From: a virus
DNA: 30,278 nt
Reading direction: 5' to 3' (one strand)
IMG/VR virus record: IMGVR_UViG_3300044630_005970
Span: 1-30,278 of that record
Positions 29,864 to 30,278 of the stretch are shown piece by piece. A model generated the notes under the pieces. That model saw only the letters and a list, made by a program, of their open reading frames with translations. It was not told where the DNA came from and did no database searches. How positions within the stretch are numbered: position 1 is the stretch's first letter; each line of letters opens with the position of its first letter. Both the position numbers and the translations under genes were made by a program.

Positions 29864-30278
29864 GCTGCGGGCTCCGTTAGTTCCATGGAGCCACATGGTT
29901 GCTTCGATCCCGAGGAACTATCAAGTCGATCTGACAAATTCATACCGGTTGGTTACGTGTTTTTCTCAGCGGGGTGGGTTGGTGCATCCCACTGGCAATC
30001 ATTTGCTTGTGGCGATGTTTAGGATTTCCAATCCATGGTCATGTGCTGGGTAACCTCCCTGGGTCATGGAAAAAATGTTTGTGGAGAAATCTAGGGGGCA
30101 GCTTTAGGGTGGAACCCGTCGTTGGACGTGCTGCTGGAAAGCGTCGGCTTTCGACCCATTGCAGCCGGTCACATCTTTTAAGACGTTGACTTGTTTGTAG
30201 CGGTTGCTGCCGGTCGTGTCCCGCAGTCATTTGTGGGCTTTCTGCCAGTAGCGGTCGGTCGATCTTTAACCATCAGGC
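29864..30278. other. Region without a convincing gene, probable phage/host boundary
   Basis: All frames here are short and lack ribosome binding sites or recognisable motifs. The last 150 bases contain loosely repeated GCCGGTC/GCGGTCGGTC elements, as seen in host intergenic DNA. No integrase, tRNA or recognisable attachment core is visible. The change from dense phage coding to non-coding DNA suggests the right end of the prophage lies about here. Confidence 0.35.

Noticed and set aside
1-30278. tRNA genes, CRISPR arrays, IS elements
   Set aside because: Reading both strands, I saw no cloverleaf with CCA-adjacent acceptor stem, no regularly spaced short repeats with unique spacers, and no transposase motifs.

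Overview
The window is the structural half of a temperate siphophage (prophage) integrated in, or derived from, a betaproteobacterium. Protein relatedness and the moderately high G+C suggest Burkholderiales, probably Comamonadaceae-like; this is an inference, because no rRNA or other marker gene is present. No integrase, repressor or replication genes are visible, so the left end is outside the window. No tRNA, CRISPR array, IS element or reverse transcriptase was seen.

Layout. 1-810: end of an early region, with a 5'-truncated RuvC-like resolvase and a DUF6456-type protein. 815-1659: a toxin-antitoxin moron (RHH/DUF1778 antitoxin and GNAT acetyltransferase toxin) with its own promoter. 1759-3168: a terminator-like hairpin, then a ParB-like/DNA methyltransferase fusion. 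3114-3999: a small minus-strand operon (DUF3489, DUF6900 and an unknown protein). 4129-7113: HNH nuclease, a C8G7 palindrome that may mark cos, and the small and large terminase subunits. 7118-12992: HK97-type portal, S49 protease, major capsid protein, a virion protein, and connector, closure and completion proteins. 12995-19256: lambda-like tail genes (terminator protein, tube, G/GT chaperones with an A-AAA-AAG frameshift site, tape measure, M, L, K, I). 19253-22756: tail tip protein J with three FN3-like modules and a LamG-like C-terminus. 22837-25670: three further tail fibre or tip proteins. 25680-28455: an unusual enzyme cassette. 28520-29735: DUF6127 membrane protein, 3TM holin and GH24 endolysin. 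29864-30278: no convincing gene, probably the phage/host border.

The main discovery candidate is 24642-28455. A trimeric-type tail fibre ends in six cysteines within its last ten residues (CxCxCxCxCC). Directly behind it, in a tightly coupled operon, lie an unknown protein with an Ig-like C-terminus, a 2-oxoglutarate/Fe(II) oxygenase and a radical SAM/SPASM enzyme. These occupy the place where a fibre-assembly chaperone is usually found. The arrangement resembles a RiPP locus in which the precursor is the tip of the phage fibre. I propose that the enzymes modify the fibre tip post-translationally (thioether cross-links and/or hydroxylation). I know of no described system of this kind.

Several terminator-like hairpins divide the late region into blocks: before the methyltransferase, before the capsid gene, after J, and after the radical SAM gene. 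The J-distal hairpin and the post-radical-SAM hairpin frame the fibre genes and modification enzymes as one transcriptional block.
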